DNA of 64,000 nucleotides from NCBI RefSeq assembly GCF_029637705.1, contig NZ_CP121252.1, positions 2,790,001 to 2,854,000 on the forward strand, given 5' to 3'. The notes below the pieces were generated by a model. The model was not told the DNA's origin. It saw only the letters and a program-made list of their open reading frames with translations, and searched no databases. Positions 8,837 to 17,832 of the stretch are shown piece after piece. This DNA comes from Citricoccus muralis. Lineage in GTDB: Bacteria; Actinomycetota; Actinomycetes; Actinomycetales; Micrococcaceae. The translations under genes and the position numbers were made by a program. Within the stretch, counting starts at the first letter, position 1; each line of letters starts with the position of its first letter.

Positions 8837-9814
8837 ATGAAGACTGCACTTGCGACCCTCGGACTAATCGCACTCGTCCTTACCTCAAACACCGTAGAAT
8901 TCGAGGACAAAATCAACGGGGAAGATCAGCTCCGCGTCGTCGCCACAGATCGTATTCACGGTGCAAAGAACCGCTCGGCCGAAAACGCCACTAATCACTC
9001 TTCAACGTCGTCAGCCACCGGTCGCACGGGCAGTGTTTCGCAGCATATGGAGAAAAAGCCGGACAACCACGTCAGCAACGCTCCCGCACCCAACTCAGTT
9101 AAAGCGCAGAAACGGCGAACCTCCACCTACATCGACGGTATGAACGCTAGCCTGTGCAACACTGGCGAAACCATCCGCAATGTCCCACAGCGCACCCTCA
9201 TGGAAAACGGGCTCGCTTACTGCCCGGTGAGCACCCCAGACCCCGTCGAGCCAGCCACACCCGCTGCCCAGGCACCAGCCCAACCAGCCGCACAACCCGC
9301 AGCCCAACCCGCAGCAGCAGAACCAGCCATGCCCGTGATCACCCTGAACGATCTACAGACCATGTTCGCCCCGGAATCGGAGATCGTGATGGACCAGAAC
9401 GGGTTCGGACTCATCAACGCCCACACCAACGTCTACGCCTCCACCTACCGCCCGCAAACCCAGACGCAAACGATGCTGGGCCGGCAGGTCACCCTGCGGA
9501 TTACTCCGGTGCGGTGGGACTGGCGCTTCGGCGACGGCGCCAGTCTGACCACGGATGTTCCCGGCCATCCCCAGGATCGGTTCAACGAAGAAACCCCGAC
9601 CAGCCACATCTACACCGAGACGGGAACCTTTCCCGTGGATCTGACCACCACCTACGAAGGCGACTACCAAGTCGATGGCGGTGATTGGATCCCGGTCGAG
9701 GGCACCATGACCGTGGCAGCGGAAACCCAGCAGGCCGATATCTGGCGAGCAAAAACCCGCAACGTCGCCGAACCCTGCACACCGGGATCCACTGCTTGGG
9801 GCTGCACTGGCTAA
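8837..9814 (+). CDS. Secreted PKD-domain protein
   Basis: A 325-residue protein with an N-terminal hydrophobic leader (ALATLGLIALVLTS). A long polar stretch follows, with TSTYIDGMNASLCNTGETI and a Pro/Ala tract of repeated QPAA units (about residues 137-160). The C-terminal domain contains WDWRFGDGASLTTD and HIYTETGTFPVDLTTTYEG, the classic PKD beta-sandwich signature (DFGDG, then Y...G.Y.V.L). It is probably co-transcribed with the DUF6318 lipoprotein 1 bp upstream; such pairs recur in Micrococcales and probably act at the cell surface. The first 300 bp share the low-GC composition of the preceding gene's 3' half. Confidence 0.75.
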   Translation: MKTALATLGLIALVLTSNTVEFEDKINGEDQLRVVATDRIHGAKNRSAENATNHSSTSSATGRTGSVSQHMEKKPDNHVSNAPAPNSVKAQKRRTSTYIDGMNASLCNTGETIRNVPQRTLMENGLAYCPVSTPDPVEPATPAAQAPAQPAAQPAAQPAAAEPAMPVITLNDLQTMFAPESEIVMDQNGFGLINAHTNVYASTYRPQTQTQTMLGRQVTLRITPVRWDWRFGDGASLTTDVPGHPQDRFNEETPTSHIYTETGTFPVDLTTTYEGDYQVDGGDWIPVEGTMTVAAETQQADIWRAKTRNVAEPCTPGSTAWGCTG

Positions 9815-9859
9815 CGCTGTGCCGATGATAGACGACTCAGCGTGAGAATTCTCGGCTGT

Positions 9860-11848
9860 TCACTCCCATGCTGGGGGAGGATCGAGATCCGCATTGCCCG
9901 GGCGATGGTAGCTGTTGCGCTGCGGAGTCGGATCTGGGTTGAGCCAGATGGCCGGAGTAAACCAGGCGACGCCGTCGACCATTTTCACGCTGTACTTATC
10001 GTGATGTACCAACCGGTGACATCCGGGGCACAACAGCACCAGATTGTCGAGGTCAGTCGTGCCGCCTTTCGCCCAGTGCTTCACATGGTGGCCCTGGCAC
10101 CAGGCTGCGGGCGCGGTGCAGCCCGGGCGTGCGCAACCGCCGTCGCGGGCAATCAGCGCGTTCTTCATGGCTTGTGGCAGTAGCCGATGGTCGCGCCCTT
10201 GGGCCAGCACCACCGTTTTCTCGGGATTCATCACTGTCGGAATAATCAAAGCATCACAACTCAGCGCCAGAATCTCCGTGGGACTGAACGGCCCCGTGTG
10301 AGTAGCTTCAAACAACGTGCCCCGACCTCGCAGCGGCGGGGGCTTCGATCCGGGTGACTCGCCTTCGACTTGTCGAACCAGTTCCTCGTAATCGACGACG
10401 GCGTTGATGCGCGGCAGCAGTCCGCTGTTTTTCGGCAGCTCCCCTTCCCGTGCCAACCCCTGCATGCCAGCGTAGAACGCGGCCATCAGCGCTTCCAGCT
10501 GTAGAGCTTCGCGGAGCGGTCGGTTCAGGCGGATCTGTTCGGGCGTCGCCCAGGGGTCCGGCGGTGTGAACTCCGGATCGAGTGGGTCGAGGGCAACGTT
10601 GCCCGGCTCGAGGCGGAAACCATCATCTTCCGTTCCGGACTGCGCGTCGGGTCCGGTGTTGGAATCAGCCCCTGTGGTTTCGTCGGTTCCGGCATCGGGC
10701 TCGACCGCAAGCCCAGCGGAGCTCGAATCTGCAGCAGAATCCGCGGGAGCGTCGTCGCCGTTCAGCCCTACTTCAGCTTGGTAGCGCTCGAACAGGGCAT
10801 CGAGTGCTTGGGCGCGCTCCTTGACGGTGAGCGACCGCGGATTCGTGGCGGCCGAGGTCAGGGACGCCAGCAACTCGTGCAGGACATCATTGAGGCGCAT
10901 CTTCCACTCATGCAACCCGTCGGCGTTGCGCCCCAGGTAGCTCAGACCGTGAGCGGGTGGCTTGCCATTCTCTTCCGGTGGCACGCCGTCCTGGTCCAGC
11001 AGGGCCTTGGTGCGCTCGACCCAAGTGGCGCAAAGGTCGCGGAATTCCTCTGCCGTACCAATGCTGACCTGCCCCGCCAGGAACTTATCACCCGAGGCGA
11101 TGGCCAGATTCACCTTCTCCTGAGGCACTTTACAGCGCCGGCCGTAGGTGACCACCTCCTGGAGGGAACTGGTGATGCGCTGGGCGTTCTCCGGCGCGAC
11201 GGATCCAGAAGTGTAGGCGCGGCCGGTGTGGCGATAACGCGGTGCGGCAGAATCGGTGACCTCCGCGAGCGCACCAGGCAGCGGGCGCGGAAGCAGATGC
11301 TGACCGGCCTTCACCCGCGTCCGGGCGACGCTCTTTGACACTCCGATCAGCTCGGCCAGATACGCCGGGGCGCCGGTGTAGTCGGTTTCCTTCTCCGGAA
11401 TGCCGAGCCGTTCATAGCGAGTCGCACGCAGGGAGAAGGACCGATCCACGTGAGCGGCGAGCGCGGAATTCACCGCATCGGCACTGCGCCGCAAGTCTTC
11501 AGCCGCGCGCACTACCGCGGGCAGCCAAGGGAGGTCGTCAGACTCGTCGGGGTGGACCCGCTCTGCCCCGGCGGCGCAGGGACTTCCCGACGCCGGCGCA
11601 TCGTCGTCGAAAGATCCGGTAGCCCACAGCGTGCCCCAGTCCAGTGGTTGCTCATCATCGCCGTGCGAGTTGAGACTCTCGAACCGCTGAATCGAGGAGG
11701 GTTCGACGACGACGTCACGCACCTCCGCAACGATGCGCTGCGCGAGACCCAACTGGCGATGCAGGGGCAAGGTAGCAAGGGCGGCCAGCATTTGGGAATC
11801 GGTGAGCTGAGTGAGATCAAGGAGCTGCTCCTCTGCCAATGCCGTCAT
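9860..11848 (-). CDS. DUF222 and HNH endonuclease domain protein
   Basis: The 662-residue protein has a long DUF222 region (roughly residues 80-500, with GVSKSVARTRVKAGQHLLPR and an acidic Asp/Ser/Gly-rich insert near 370-420). A C-terminal HNH nuclease fold follows: ARDGGCARPGCTAPAAWCQG, then HHVKHWAKGGTTDLDNLVLLC and CHRLVHH, giving the zinc cysteines and catalytic His. Such proteins occur in many copies in actinobacterial genomes and their role is not established. It converges with the PKD gene; only 45 bp separate the two ends and no terminator is visible there. Confidence 0.88.
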   Translation of the reverse strand: MTALAEEQLLDLTQLTDSQMLAALATLPLHRQLGLAQRIVAEVRDVVVEPSSIQRFESLNSHGDDEQPLDWGTLWATGSFDDDAPASGSPCAAGAERVHPDESDDLPWLPAVVRAAEDLRRSADAVNSALAAHVDRSFSLRATRYERLGIPEKETDYTGAPAYLAELIGVSKSVARTRVKAGQHLLPRPLPGALAEVTDSAAPRYRHTGRAYTSGSVAPENAQRITSSLQEVVTYGRRCKVPQEKVNLAIASGDKFLAGQVSIGTAEEFRDLCATWVERTKALLDQDGVPPEENGKPPAHGLSYLGRNADGLHEWKMRLNDVLHELLASLTSAATNPRSLTVKERAQALDALFERYQAEVGLNGDDAPADSAADSSSAGLAVEPDAGTDETTGADSNTGPDAQSGTEDDGFRLEPGNVALDPLDPEFTPPDPWATPEQIRLNRPLREALQLEALMAAFYAGMQGLAREGELPKNSGLLPRINAVVDYEELVRQVEGESPGSKPPPLRGRGTLFEATHTGPFSPTEILALSCDALIIPTVMNPEKTVVLAQGRDHRLLPQAMKNALIARDGGCARPGCTAPAAWCQGHHVKHWAKGGTTDLDNLVLLCPGCHRLVHHDKYSVKMVDGVAWFTPAIWLNPDPTPQRNSYHRPGNADLDPPPAWE

Positions 11849-12128
11849 CCCCTCGCCTCCTCGCCCAGTTCACGACCACGTGCTCTTCGCTTTCCTGTTC
11901 CCGTAATTTCAACCTACACGTCGATGGCACCTTAAGACAAGTGTACGATGTTGCCGTGAGTGAAACATTCGCAAGTACACCAAGAGGGTCGGGGCTTGGT
12001 CGGGGTTTGTAGGTGACCACGAAAGTACGGAGCCGACATTGAAGAAGCGAATGTGCGCAGATCACACCGTGCCCCGCAGTCTGGTGTGAGTCGAAAATCT
12101 CCACCCGCACCTTCAACGAGGAGACGCC

Positions 12129-12503
12129 ATGCTCTTGCGCATCAGCCTGTTCATCGTCGCGTTCGTGATGTACCCGCTGGCCTGCGAGCTCTTCCGGGTG
12201 ACGGACATCCCGCGACGGCTCATTCCGGGCACCATCGCTCTGGGCATCTTCACCTTCACGATGACGGCGCTGCCCGGCTCCCCGCAGGTGCAGAACATCA
12301 TTCCCGGCCAGTTCTTCGGCATCGAGTCCTTCCCTGGCCCAGGCATGGGCCTGATGGGCGGCGCACTGATTTTCGGCGGCGGCCTGCTGTGGCTGGAGTA
12401 CCGTCGTCGTCGCCTGATGGCCGCGGGCGAGCACTTCGACAGCCCGGCCAATACTGTCATGTCGAGCGGATCCAGCGAGGACGGCGACTGGTCCGCCAGC
12501 TGA
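12129..12503 (+). CDS. Small membrane protein of unknown function
   Basis: A 124-residue protein preceded by a good ribosome binding site (GAGGAG, 5 bp before ATG). Three hydrophobic segments are visible: residues 2-18, about 35-50, and about 72-92 (GPGMGLMGGALIFGGGLLWL), followed by the basic EYRRRR and a polar cytoplasmic tail. No family is recognised. The 280-bp region upstream (11849-12128) separates it from the divergent DUF222 gene. The CoA-transferase pair starts 73 bp downstream on the same strand and may share a transcript. Confidence 0.7.
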   Translation: MLLRISLFIVAFVMYPLACELFRVTDIPRRLIPGTIALGIFTFTMTALPGSPQVQNIIPGQFFGIESFPGPGMGLMGGALIFGGGLLWLEYRRRRLMAAGEHFDSPANTVMSSGSSEDGDWSAS

Positions 12504-12576
12504 TCGTCTCCCCAACATCCCCTCGGACGGCGCGGACCAGTATCGTGGCCAGTACCGAGAGAAGAGGAATCACACC

Positions 12577-13350
12577 ATGACACTCGACAAGACCGTTGCC
12601 TCCGCCGCGGAGGCTGTGGCCGACATTCCCGACGGCGCCTCGCTCGCCGTCTCCGGGTTCGGGCTCTCCGGAAACCCGATCCAGCTCATTGAGGCGCTCC
12701 TCGAGCAGGGCGCCGGGAACCTGTCCATCGTTTCGAACAACTGCGGCGTGGACGGCTGGGGCCTGGGCATCCTGCTCAGCGCCGGCCGCATCGCGAAGAT
12801 GACGTCGTCGTATGTGGGTGAGAACAAGGAGTTCGCACGCCAGTACTTGGAGGGCGAGCTCGAAGTGGAGCTGGTCCCGCAGGGCACCCTCGCGGAGAAG
12901 CTGCGCGCCGGCGGCGCGGGCATTCCAGGGTTCTACACTCAGACCGGCGTCGGGACCCAAGTGGCCGACGGCGGCATCCCGATGCGCTACGACACCGAGG
13001 GCAACGTGGTGAAAGAGTCTCCGGCGAAAGAGGTGCGTACGTTCAACACCTACGGCACCGAGCAGGAATTTGCGCTGGAGGAGGCACTGGTGACCGATTT
13101 CTCCCTCGTGCACGCCGCGAAGGGAGACCGGCACGGGAACCTGGTGTTCAACAAGGCCTCCCGCCAGTTCGCACCACCGGCTGCCAGCGCCGGGCGCATC
13201 TGCATCGCCCAGGTGGAGGAACTGGTAGAGCCCGGGGAGATCGATCCCGACGAGGTACACCTGCCCGGGGTCTACGTTCACCGCGTGGTGGAGGTCGGCA
13301 CCGACATCGAGAAGCCCATCGAGAAGCGCACCGTGCGAGAGGAGAACTGA
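12577..13350 (+). CDS. scoA: Succinyl-CoA:3-ketoacid CoA-transferase subunit A
   Basis: Alpha subunit of the heterodimeric family I CoA-transferase that moves CoA from succinyl-CoA to acetoacetate or a related 3-oxoacid. The 257 residues show [17 protein letters not shown] (the oxyanion-type GFG motif), [36 protein letters not shown] and [21 protein letters not shown]. These are standard for SCOT/PcaI alpha subunits. It is followed after 1 bp by the beta subunit. The 3-oxoadipate transferase PcaI is a close alternative; no beta-ketoadipate genes lie nearby, so acetoacetate use is preferred. Confidence 0.9.
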   Translation: MTLDKTVASAAEAVADIPDGASLAVSGFGLSGNPIQLIEALLEQGAGNLSIVSNNCGVDGWGLGILLSAGRIAKMTSSYVGENKEFARQYLEGELEVELVPQGTLAEKLRAGGAGIPGFYTQTGVGTQVADGGIPMRYDTEGNVVKESPAKEVRTFNTYGTEQEFALEEALVTDFSLVHAAKGDRHGNLVFNKASRQFAPPAASAGRICIAQVEELVEPGEIDPDEVHLPGVYVHRVVEVGTDIEKPIEKRTVREEN

Positions 13351-13351
13351 G

Positions 13352-14011
13352 ATGACGCAGCAGACCGAGCGCACTGGCTGGACCCGCCAGCAGATGGCGG
13401 CCCGCGCCGCACAGGAACTGACCGATGGCGCCTACGTCAACCTCGGCATCGGCATGCCCACGCTGATCCCGAACTACATTCCCGAAGATCGGACTATCAT
13501 CCTGCAGTCTGAGAACGGGATTCTGGGCACCGGCCCGTACCCCACCGAGGACCAGATCGACCCGGATCTGATCAACGCAGGCAAAGAGACCGTCACTGTG
13601 AATCCGGGGGCGTCGTTCTTCGACTCGGCGCAGAGTTTCGCGATGATCCGCGGCGGAAAGATCGATATCGCCGTGCTGGGCGCCATGCAGGTGGCAGCCA
13701 ATGGCGACCTGGCCAACTGGATGGTGCCGGGCAAGATGGTCAAGGGCATGGGCGGTGCCATGGATCTCGTGCACGGCGCGGCCCAGGTGATCATCCTGAT
13801 GGACCACACTGCCAAAGACGGCACCCCGAAGATCCTGCCCGAGTGCACCCTGCCGCTGACCGGCAAGGGCGTGGTGGACCGGATCATCACCGATCTTGCC
13901 GTGATCGACGTGGTGGGCACCGCCGAGCGCCCGGAGTTGCGCCTGGTGGAGACCGCTCCCGGCGTATCCGAAGAAGAGGTCCGCGCCGCTACCGGCGTCG
14001 AACTCAGCTGA
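13352..14011 (+). CDS. scoB: Succinyl-CoA:3-ketoacid CoA-transferase subunit B
   Basis: Beta subunit, 219 residues, carrying the catalytic glutamate in [10 protein letters not shown] (Glu54 here), which forms the covalent CoA thioester. Other family marks are [35 protein letters not shown] and [12 protein letters not shown]. The start codon is 1 bp after the scoA stop, with GAGGAG overlapping the end of scoA as a ribosome binding site. A strong inverted repeat follows the gene. Confidence 0.92.
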   Translation: MTQQTERTGWTRQQMAARAAQELTDGAYVNLGIGMPTLIPNYIPEDRTIILQSENGILGTGPYPTEDQIDPDLINAGKETVTVNPGASFFDSAQSFAMIRGGKIDIAVLGAMQVAANGDLANWMVPGKMVKGMGGAMDLVHGAAQVIILMDHTAKDGTPKILPECTLPLTGKGVVDRIITDLAVIDVVGTAERPELRLVETAPGVSEEEVRAATGVELS

Positions 14012-14048
14012 ACCCGAACCGGCGCTGACCTACTGGTTTCCGCCTCAC

Positions 14049-14090
14049 GAGCCTCCGGCGCGGTGGTTACGACCACGGCACCGGAGGCTC
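14049..14090 (+). terminator. Hairpin after scoAB
   Basis: Inverted repeat GAGCCTCCGG ... CCGGAGGCTC with an inner GTGG/CCAC pairing, 37 bp after the scoB stop. There is no T-tract, so it may be a weak intrinsic terminator or an RNA-stabilising hairpin. Confidence 0.6.
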
Positions 14091-14166
14091 AGTCGCGTTA
14101 GGATGAGGGGCAACAATGCCGCCAACCGGCGGACACCCACGCCACCCAGCCCACCCCGGGAGATCC

Positions 14167-14796
14167 ATGAACCCTGCAGCACCGCGCCCTCGTCGCCGCG
14201 CAGAACGCCGCGTAGCCGCGGTCGCCGCCGGATGCGCGTTGTTGCTCACTCTGGCCGGTTGCGCAGAAGAGTCGTCCTCTCCCGGAGACGCCGACCCCAC
14301 GTCCGCGGCCGACGAGCTCGACCTCGCCCCCGATGACGACGGCTTCGCCCCGCTTCCCCTCTACTTCGTGGCCTTGTCCGGCCAGTACCCCAGCGGTGTG
14401 ACCGGCGCGCAGATCGGCTGTGAGGATTTGCTCCTCCAGGTCAACACGGTTCCCATGAAGACCGAAGATCCCGTAGAAGACGCACTCAATTTCCTGTTGC
14501 AGGACCAGCAGTACCGCCACGGTGACCCTGCGCTGACCAACTCCGTGCTGCTCTCATCTGAATCCCTCACCTTGCAGGACTATGAGATTCAGGGCGACAC
14601 CGTGGAGGTCAACCTCTCCGGCAGTGTGGTCACCCGCAGCGTGTGCGAGTCCTACCGGATCCGTGCCCAGTTCGAGGCCACCGCCGCCGCGGCCGCCGGC
14701 GTCGAGGACGCCCGCATTCTGGTCGACGGCGAAGATCTCGACACCCTGCTCGGCCTAGATCCGTTCGAGCGCGGCGAGCAGATCACGACCGACTAG
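14167..14796 (+). CDS. GerMN-type lipoprotein
   Basis: A 209-residue protein from ATG 14167, chosen because GGGAG precedes it and the protein then begins with a proper signal: Arg-rich n-region, hydrophobic core and lipobox LTLAGCAEE. An acidic linker leads to one domain starting PLYFVALSGQYPSGVTG, with paired positions EDPVEDALNFLL and VEVNLSGSVVT. This resembles the GerMN fold of spore-germination and LpqB-like lipoproteins. The frame is open upstream to 14116 but that part has no signal. It probably acts on the outer face of the membrane; its role is unknown. Confidence 0.65.
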   Translation: MNPAAPRPRRRAERRVAAVAAGCALLLTLAGCAEESSSPGDADPTSAADELDLAPDDDGFAPLPLYFVALSGQYPSGVTGAQIGCEDLLLQVNTVPMKTEDPVEDALNFLLQDQQYRHGDPALTNSVLLSSESLTLQDYEIQGDTVEVNLSGSVVTRSVCESYRIRAQFEATAAAAAGVEDARILVDGEDLDTLLGLDPFERGEQITTD

Positions 14797-15037
14797 CCTC
14801 CTGGCGCGTCAGCTCCAGCGCAGCCGTGGCCAGCCGGGTAAATTCCGCGGTTGCTTCCGAGCTGATCCCTGCGGGGCCGTCCGTGGCTGTCTGAATCACC
14901 ACCACAAAGCGCCGCTCGTCCTGCTCCACCAGTTCTTCGGCGGGCATCTCGGCCGTCTCGCCCTCGGCGGGTGTGCTCTTCTCCGGAGCCGCGCTGGCCG
15001 AGCTTTTTGTGTTGGCGGTGTCACTCAGCTCCTCCAC
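14783..15037 (-). CDS. Possible small hypothetical protein
   Basis: An 84-residue frame from a GTG at 15037, converging with and overlapping the 3' end of the GerMN-type lipoprotein gene by 14 bp. The first half is rich in Ala, Glu and Ser; the second half (RRFVVVIQTATDGPAGISSE, then a helix) looks like a folded unit. No family is recognised and the start is uncertain, so this could be a chance frame. Confidence 0.35.
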   Translation of the reverse strand: MEELSDTANTKSSASAAPEKSTPAEGETAEMPAEELVEQDERRFVVVIQTATDGPAGISSEATAEFTRLATAALELTRQEASRS

Positions 15038-15077
15038 ACCGCGGCAGCCTCCATATTCTCAGGACCTGGGCTACCGG

Positions 15078-15556
15078 TTGACGCCAGTTCCTCCGCAATT
15101 CCAGGGCACCTCGTTCACCAGTGCCGAATGGATGCCGGCCTCCCAGTACCGGCTCACAACTACTCGCTGTCCGATCTTCGGGGGCTCCAAGCGACCCTTC
15201 CGCCTGGCGCATACTCGCACCTCCCGGCGGCTCACCACCACAATATTGCGCTGTCTCACCAGTTACAGGCGCGCCCCGAGGTCCACATCACCATCAGGCC
15301 CACAACGTCGAGAGCCCTCCGCCAGGGCATCGTGACCCATCGAGTGCAGCTGCTTCAGGAGCAAATCCTGCACCACTACAACATCTCTTTAACGAACATC
15401 GAGCGCACCTGGGTGGATCTCGCCACCCTGTCCCACCTCAGCCTCGTGGTCGCGGGCGATTTCATGGTGACCGGCCGCGTCCAACCCCTCACCACCATCA
15501 ACAGCCTGAGCCACCCCTTGCCAGCAGAACCACGGATCGTATACGATCCATCGTGA
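15078..15556 (+). pseudogene. Frameshifted remnant of a DUF559/AbiEi-like protein
   Basis: Two frames together resemble the N-terminal half of AbiEi-like/DUF559 proteins common in Micrococcales. The first, from about 15078, reads TPVPPQFQGTSFTSAEW; the second, from about 15190 to 15556, reads YSHLPAAHHHNIALSHQL, PEVHITIRP, RQGIVTHRVQL and ERTWVDLATLSHLSLVVAGD. They are in different frames and the nuclease half is missing, so the gene is decayed. Its last codons lie within the hpa operator and promoter at 15534-15549. Family assignment is by pattern only. Confidence 0.4.
15534..15549. promoter_or_regulatory. Hpa operator 1 (upstream of the FAH-RraA gene)
   Basis: Perfect 16-bp palindrome GGATCGTATACGATCC, 56 bp before the first hpa gene. 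The core TCGTATACGA recurs before hpaD and hpaH. It contains TATACG, which with TTGCCA 16 bp upstream would make a plausible -10/-35 pair, so repressor binding would block the promoter. The shape fits the T-N-GTATAC-N-A consensus of FCD-type GntR regulators, and such a gene is the second gene of this unit. Confidence 0.7.
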
Positions 15557-15604
15557 GACGCATCACAGAAGCGCTCCACGCACAGCCCTGTCGAGAGGTA
15601 CCAG

Positions 15605-17161
15605 ATGAGCATGCACGACGACGTCGACTTCCGCGCCCCAGACCATCGCCCAGGCAAGATCATCGCTCTTCACCTCAATTACCCTTCCCGCATCGCCCAG
15701 CGCGGCCGCTCGCCGAAGTTCCCCGGCTACTTCCTCAAAGCCACCTCCTCCATCGCCACCACCGGCGACACCATCGAGCGCCCCGCCGGCACCGAACTGC
15801 TCGCCTACGAAGGCGAAATCGCGCTCATTCTCGGCGAAACCGTGCGCCGCGTTTCCCCCGAAGAGGGTTGGTCGAAGATCTCCGGCATCACCGCTGCCAA
15901 CGACTGGGGCCTCTACGATCTGCGCCACGCCGACAAGGGCTCCAACGTGAAGAACAAGTCCGGCGACGGCTACACCCCGCTGGGCCCGGCCATCATCCCG
16001 ACCACCCTCGACGACGGCACAGCACTCGACCCCACTGCCCTGCGCGTGCGCACCTGGGTCAACGGCACACTGCAGCAGAACGACACCACCGCAGATCTGG
16101 TCTTCCCCTTTGGTCAGCTCGTCGCCGATCTCTCCCAGCTGATGACCCTGGAGGCCGGCGACATCATTCTCACAGGCACCCCTGCCGGCTCCTCCGTGGC
16201 CCAGCCCGGCGACACCGTCGAGGTCGAAGTCGACGCCCCCACCGCACCCGGCTCACCCACCACCGGCCGCCTCGTCACCCGGGTTGTGGCCTCCGAACAC
16301 CCGATGGCGGATTACGGCCACGGCCCCCAGGTGGATGACACCCAGCGCGAAGAAGCCTGGGGTTCCCGCGAGGCCGCCGGCCTCGATGCCCCCGCCGCTT
16401 CAACAGCCCCGGCCGCGAACACCGACCTCCGCTGGGAGCCCTCGGCCCCCACGGCTGATCGCACCCTGCTCACCGAGTCCCTCAAGACCAAGATCAACGA
16501 GACCGCGGTTGCCACCATCACCGCCCAGCTGCAGAAGCGCGGCATCCAGAACGCCACCATCGACGGCCCCCGCCCCATGCACCCTGGGAAGCGCATACTC
16601 GGCTACGCCAAAACCCTGCGCTACGTGCCCAAGCGTGAAGACCTGTTCAAGGAATTCGGCGGCGGATTCAACGCCCAGAAGCGCGCCATGGATGACGTCA
16701 AGCCGGACGACGTCGTCGTCATGGAGGCCCGCGGCGAACCCGGCACCGGCACCCTCGGCGACGTCCTCGCCCTGCGCGCCCAGGTCGCTGGCGCCACCGC
16801 GGTCATCACCGACGGCGGGGTCCGCGATTCGGCCGCCGTCGCCGAGGTCGGCATCCCCGTGTACTACAACGCTGCCCACCCCGCCGTGCTCGGCCGCCGC
16901 CACATCCCGTGGGAGGTCGGCGGCACCATTGCCTGCGGCGGCACCACGGTGCAACCCGGCGACATCATCATCGGCGACGACGACGGTGTCGTGGTCGTCC
17001 CGCCCGCGCTGCTCCACGAGGTGATCGACGCCGCCTGGGAACAGGACCGCCAGGACGGCTGGGTCTACGACCAGGTCAAGGCCGGGCACCCGGTCGATGG
17101 CCTCTTCCCGCCGAATGCGGAATGGAAAGCCAAGTACCAGGAATGGGTGGCCCAGCAGTGA
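15605..17161 (+). CDS. Fumarylacetoacetase-fold / RraA-fold fusion protein (HpaG-like)
   Basis: The 518-residue protein joins two enzyme folds. Residues about 1-235 are a fumarylacetoacetate-hydrolase fold (KFPGYFLKATSS; the metal ligand pattern YEGEIALILG; NDWGLYDL; GDIILTGTPAGS), as in HpaG/HpcE, which decarboxylates and isomerises 5-oxo-pent-3-ene-1,2,5-tricarboxylate. A linker of about 45 residues rich in Ala and Pro follows. Residues about 285-518 are an RraA-like fold (MEARGEPGTGTLGDVLALRA, TDGGVRDSAAVAE, IPWEVGG, DDDGVVVVP), the fold of 4-hydroxy-4-methyl-2-oxoglutarate aldolase and oxaloacetate decarboxylase. It probably performs two lower-pathway steps. Its stop overlaps the gntR start. 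Confidence 0.85.
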   Translation: MSMHDDVDFRAPDHRPGKIIALHLNYPSRIAQRGRSPKFPGYFLKATSSIATTGDTIERPAGTELLAYEGEIALILGETVRRVSPEEGWSKISGITAANDWGLYDLRHADKGSNVKNKSGDGYTPLGPAIIPTTLDDGTALDPTALRVRTWVNGTLQQNDTTADLVFPFGQLVADLSQLMTLEAGDIILTGTPAGSSVAQPGDTVEVEVDAPTAPGSPTTGRLVTRVVASEHPMADYGHGPQVDDTQREEAWGSREAAGLDAPAASTAPAANTDLRWEPSAPTADRTLLTESLKTKINETAVATITAQLQKRGIQNATIDGPRPMHPGKRILGYAKTLRYVPKREDLFKEFGGGFNAQKRAMDDVKPDDVVVMEARGEPGTGTLGDVLALRAQVAGATAVITDGGVRDSAAVAEVGIPVYYNAAHPAVLGRRHIPWEVGGTIACGGTTVQPGDIIIGDDDGVVVVPPALLHEVIDAAWEQDRQDGWVYDQVKAGHPVDGLFPPNAEWKAKYQEWVAQQ

Positions 17162-17832
17162 CCGTGTCCAAAGCCGACGTCGCCTACCAGGCCATCGTTG
17201 CCGGCATCCAAGCCCAGCGCTATGAACCGGGCGACCGGCTGGTGTTGGCCCAAATCGCCGCCGAACTCGACATGTCCGTGGTGCCGGTGCGGGAAGCCAT
17301 CCGCCGTCTGCAGTCCGAGAACCTGGTGGCCTACGAGCGCAATGTCGGCGCCACTGTCGTGGGGATCGATCCGGTGGAGTATCAGACCACCATGGAAACA
17401 CTGGCCCTGGTTGAGGGATTCTCGACGGCGCAGTGCGCACCGTTGGTCACCGAGGCGGAGCTGGAAACGGCCCGAAAGATCAATGACAAGATGCGCGCCC
17501 AGGTCGATGGACGCGAGGAGTTTGATCCGCCGGAGTTCACCCAGCTGAACAAGCAGTTCCACTCCGTGCTGTTCGAGCACCACCAGAACGCCCACATTCA
17601 CGATCTGGTGCACCGCGGCTGGAACCGTCTGGCCGCGTTGCGCTCCTCCACCTTCGCCTATGTACCCGGACGGGCCGAAGAATCCGTGGCCGAGCACGAG
17701 CAGCTATTGAACCTCATCAAATCCGGTGCCGCTTTCGCTGAGATAGAGAATGCCGCCCGCCAGCACCGTCTCAATACCCTGAACGCCTACCTACAGCACA
17801 CCGAGCACACCACCGAAAGGAACGCCTCGTGA
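17158..17832 (+). CDS. GntR-family regulator of the hpa genes (FCD type)
   Basis: A 224-residue protein from GTG 17158, which overlaps the preceding stop (GTGA); an ATG at 17143 in the same frame is an alternative. The N-terminal winged HTH has EPGDRLVLAQIAAELDMS and VPVREAIRRLQSENLVAYERN. The C-terminal FCD-type helical domain has LNKQFHSVLFEH and a late HRLNTLNAYL. It is embedded between the FAH-RraA gene and hpaE, so it is the most likely binder of the three TCGTATACGA palindromes. An aromatic catabolite is the probable effector (inferred). Confidence 0.88.
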   Translation: MTVSKADVAYQAIVAGIQAQRYEPGDRLVLAQIAAELDMSVVPVREAIRRLQSENLVAYERNVGATVVGIDPVEYQTTMETLALVEGFSTAQCAPLVTEAELETARKINDKMRAQVDGREEFDPPEFTQLNKQFHSVLFEHHQNAHIHDLVHRGWNRLAALRSSTFAYVPGRAEESVAEHEQLLNLIKSGAAFAEIENAARQHRLNTLNAYLQHTEHTTERNAS

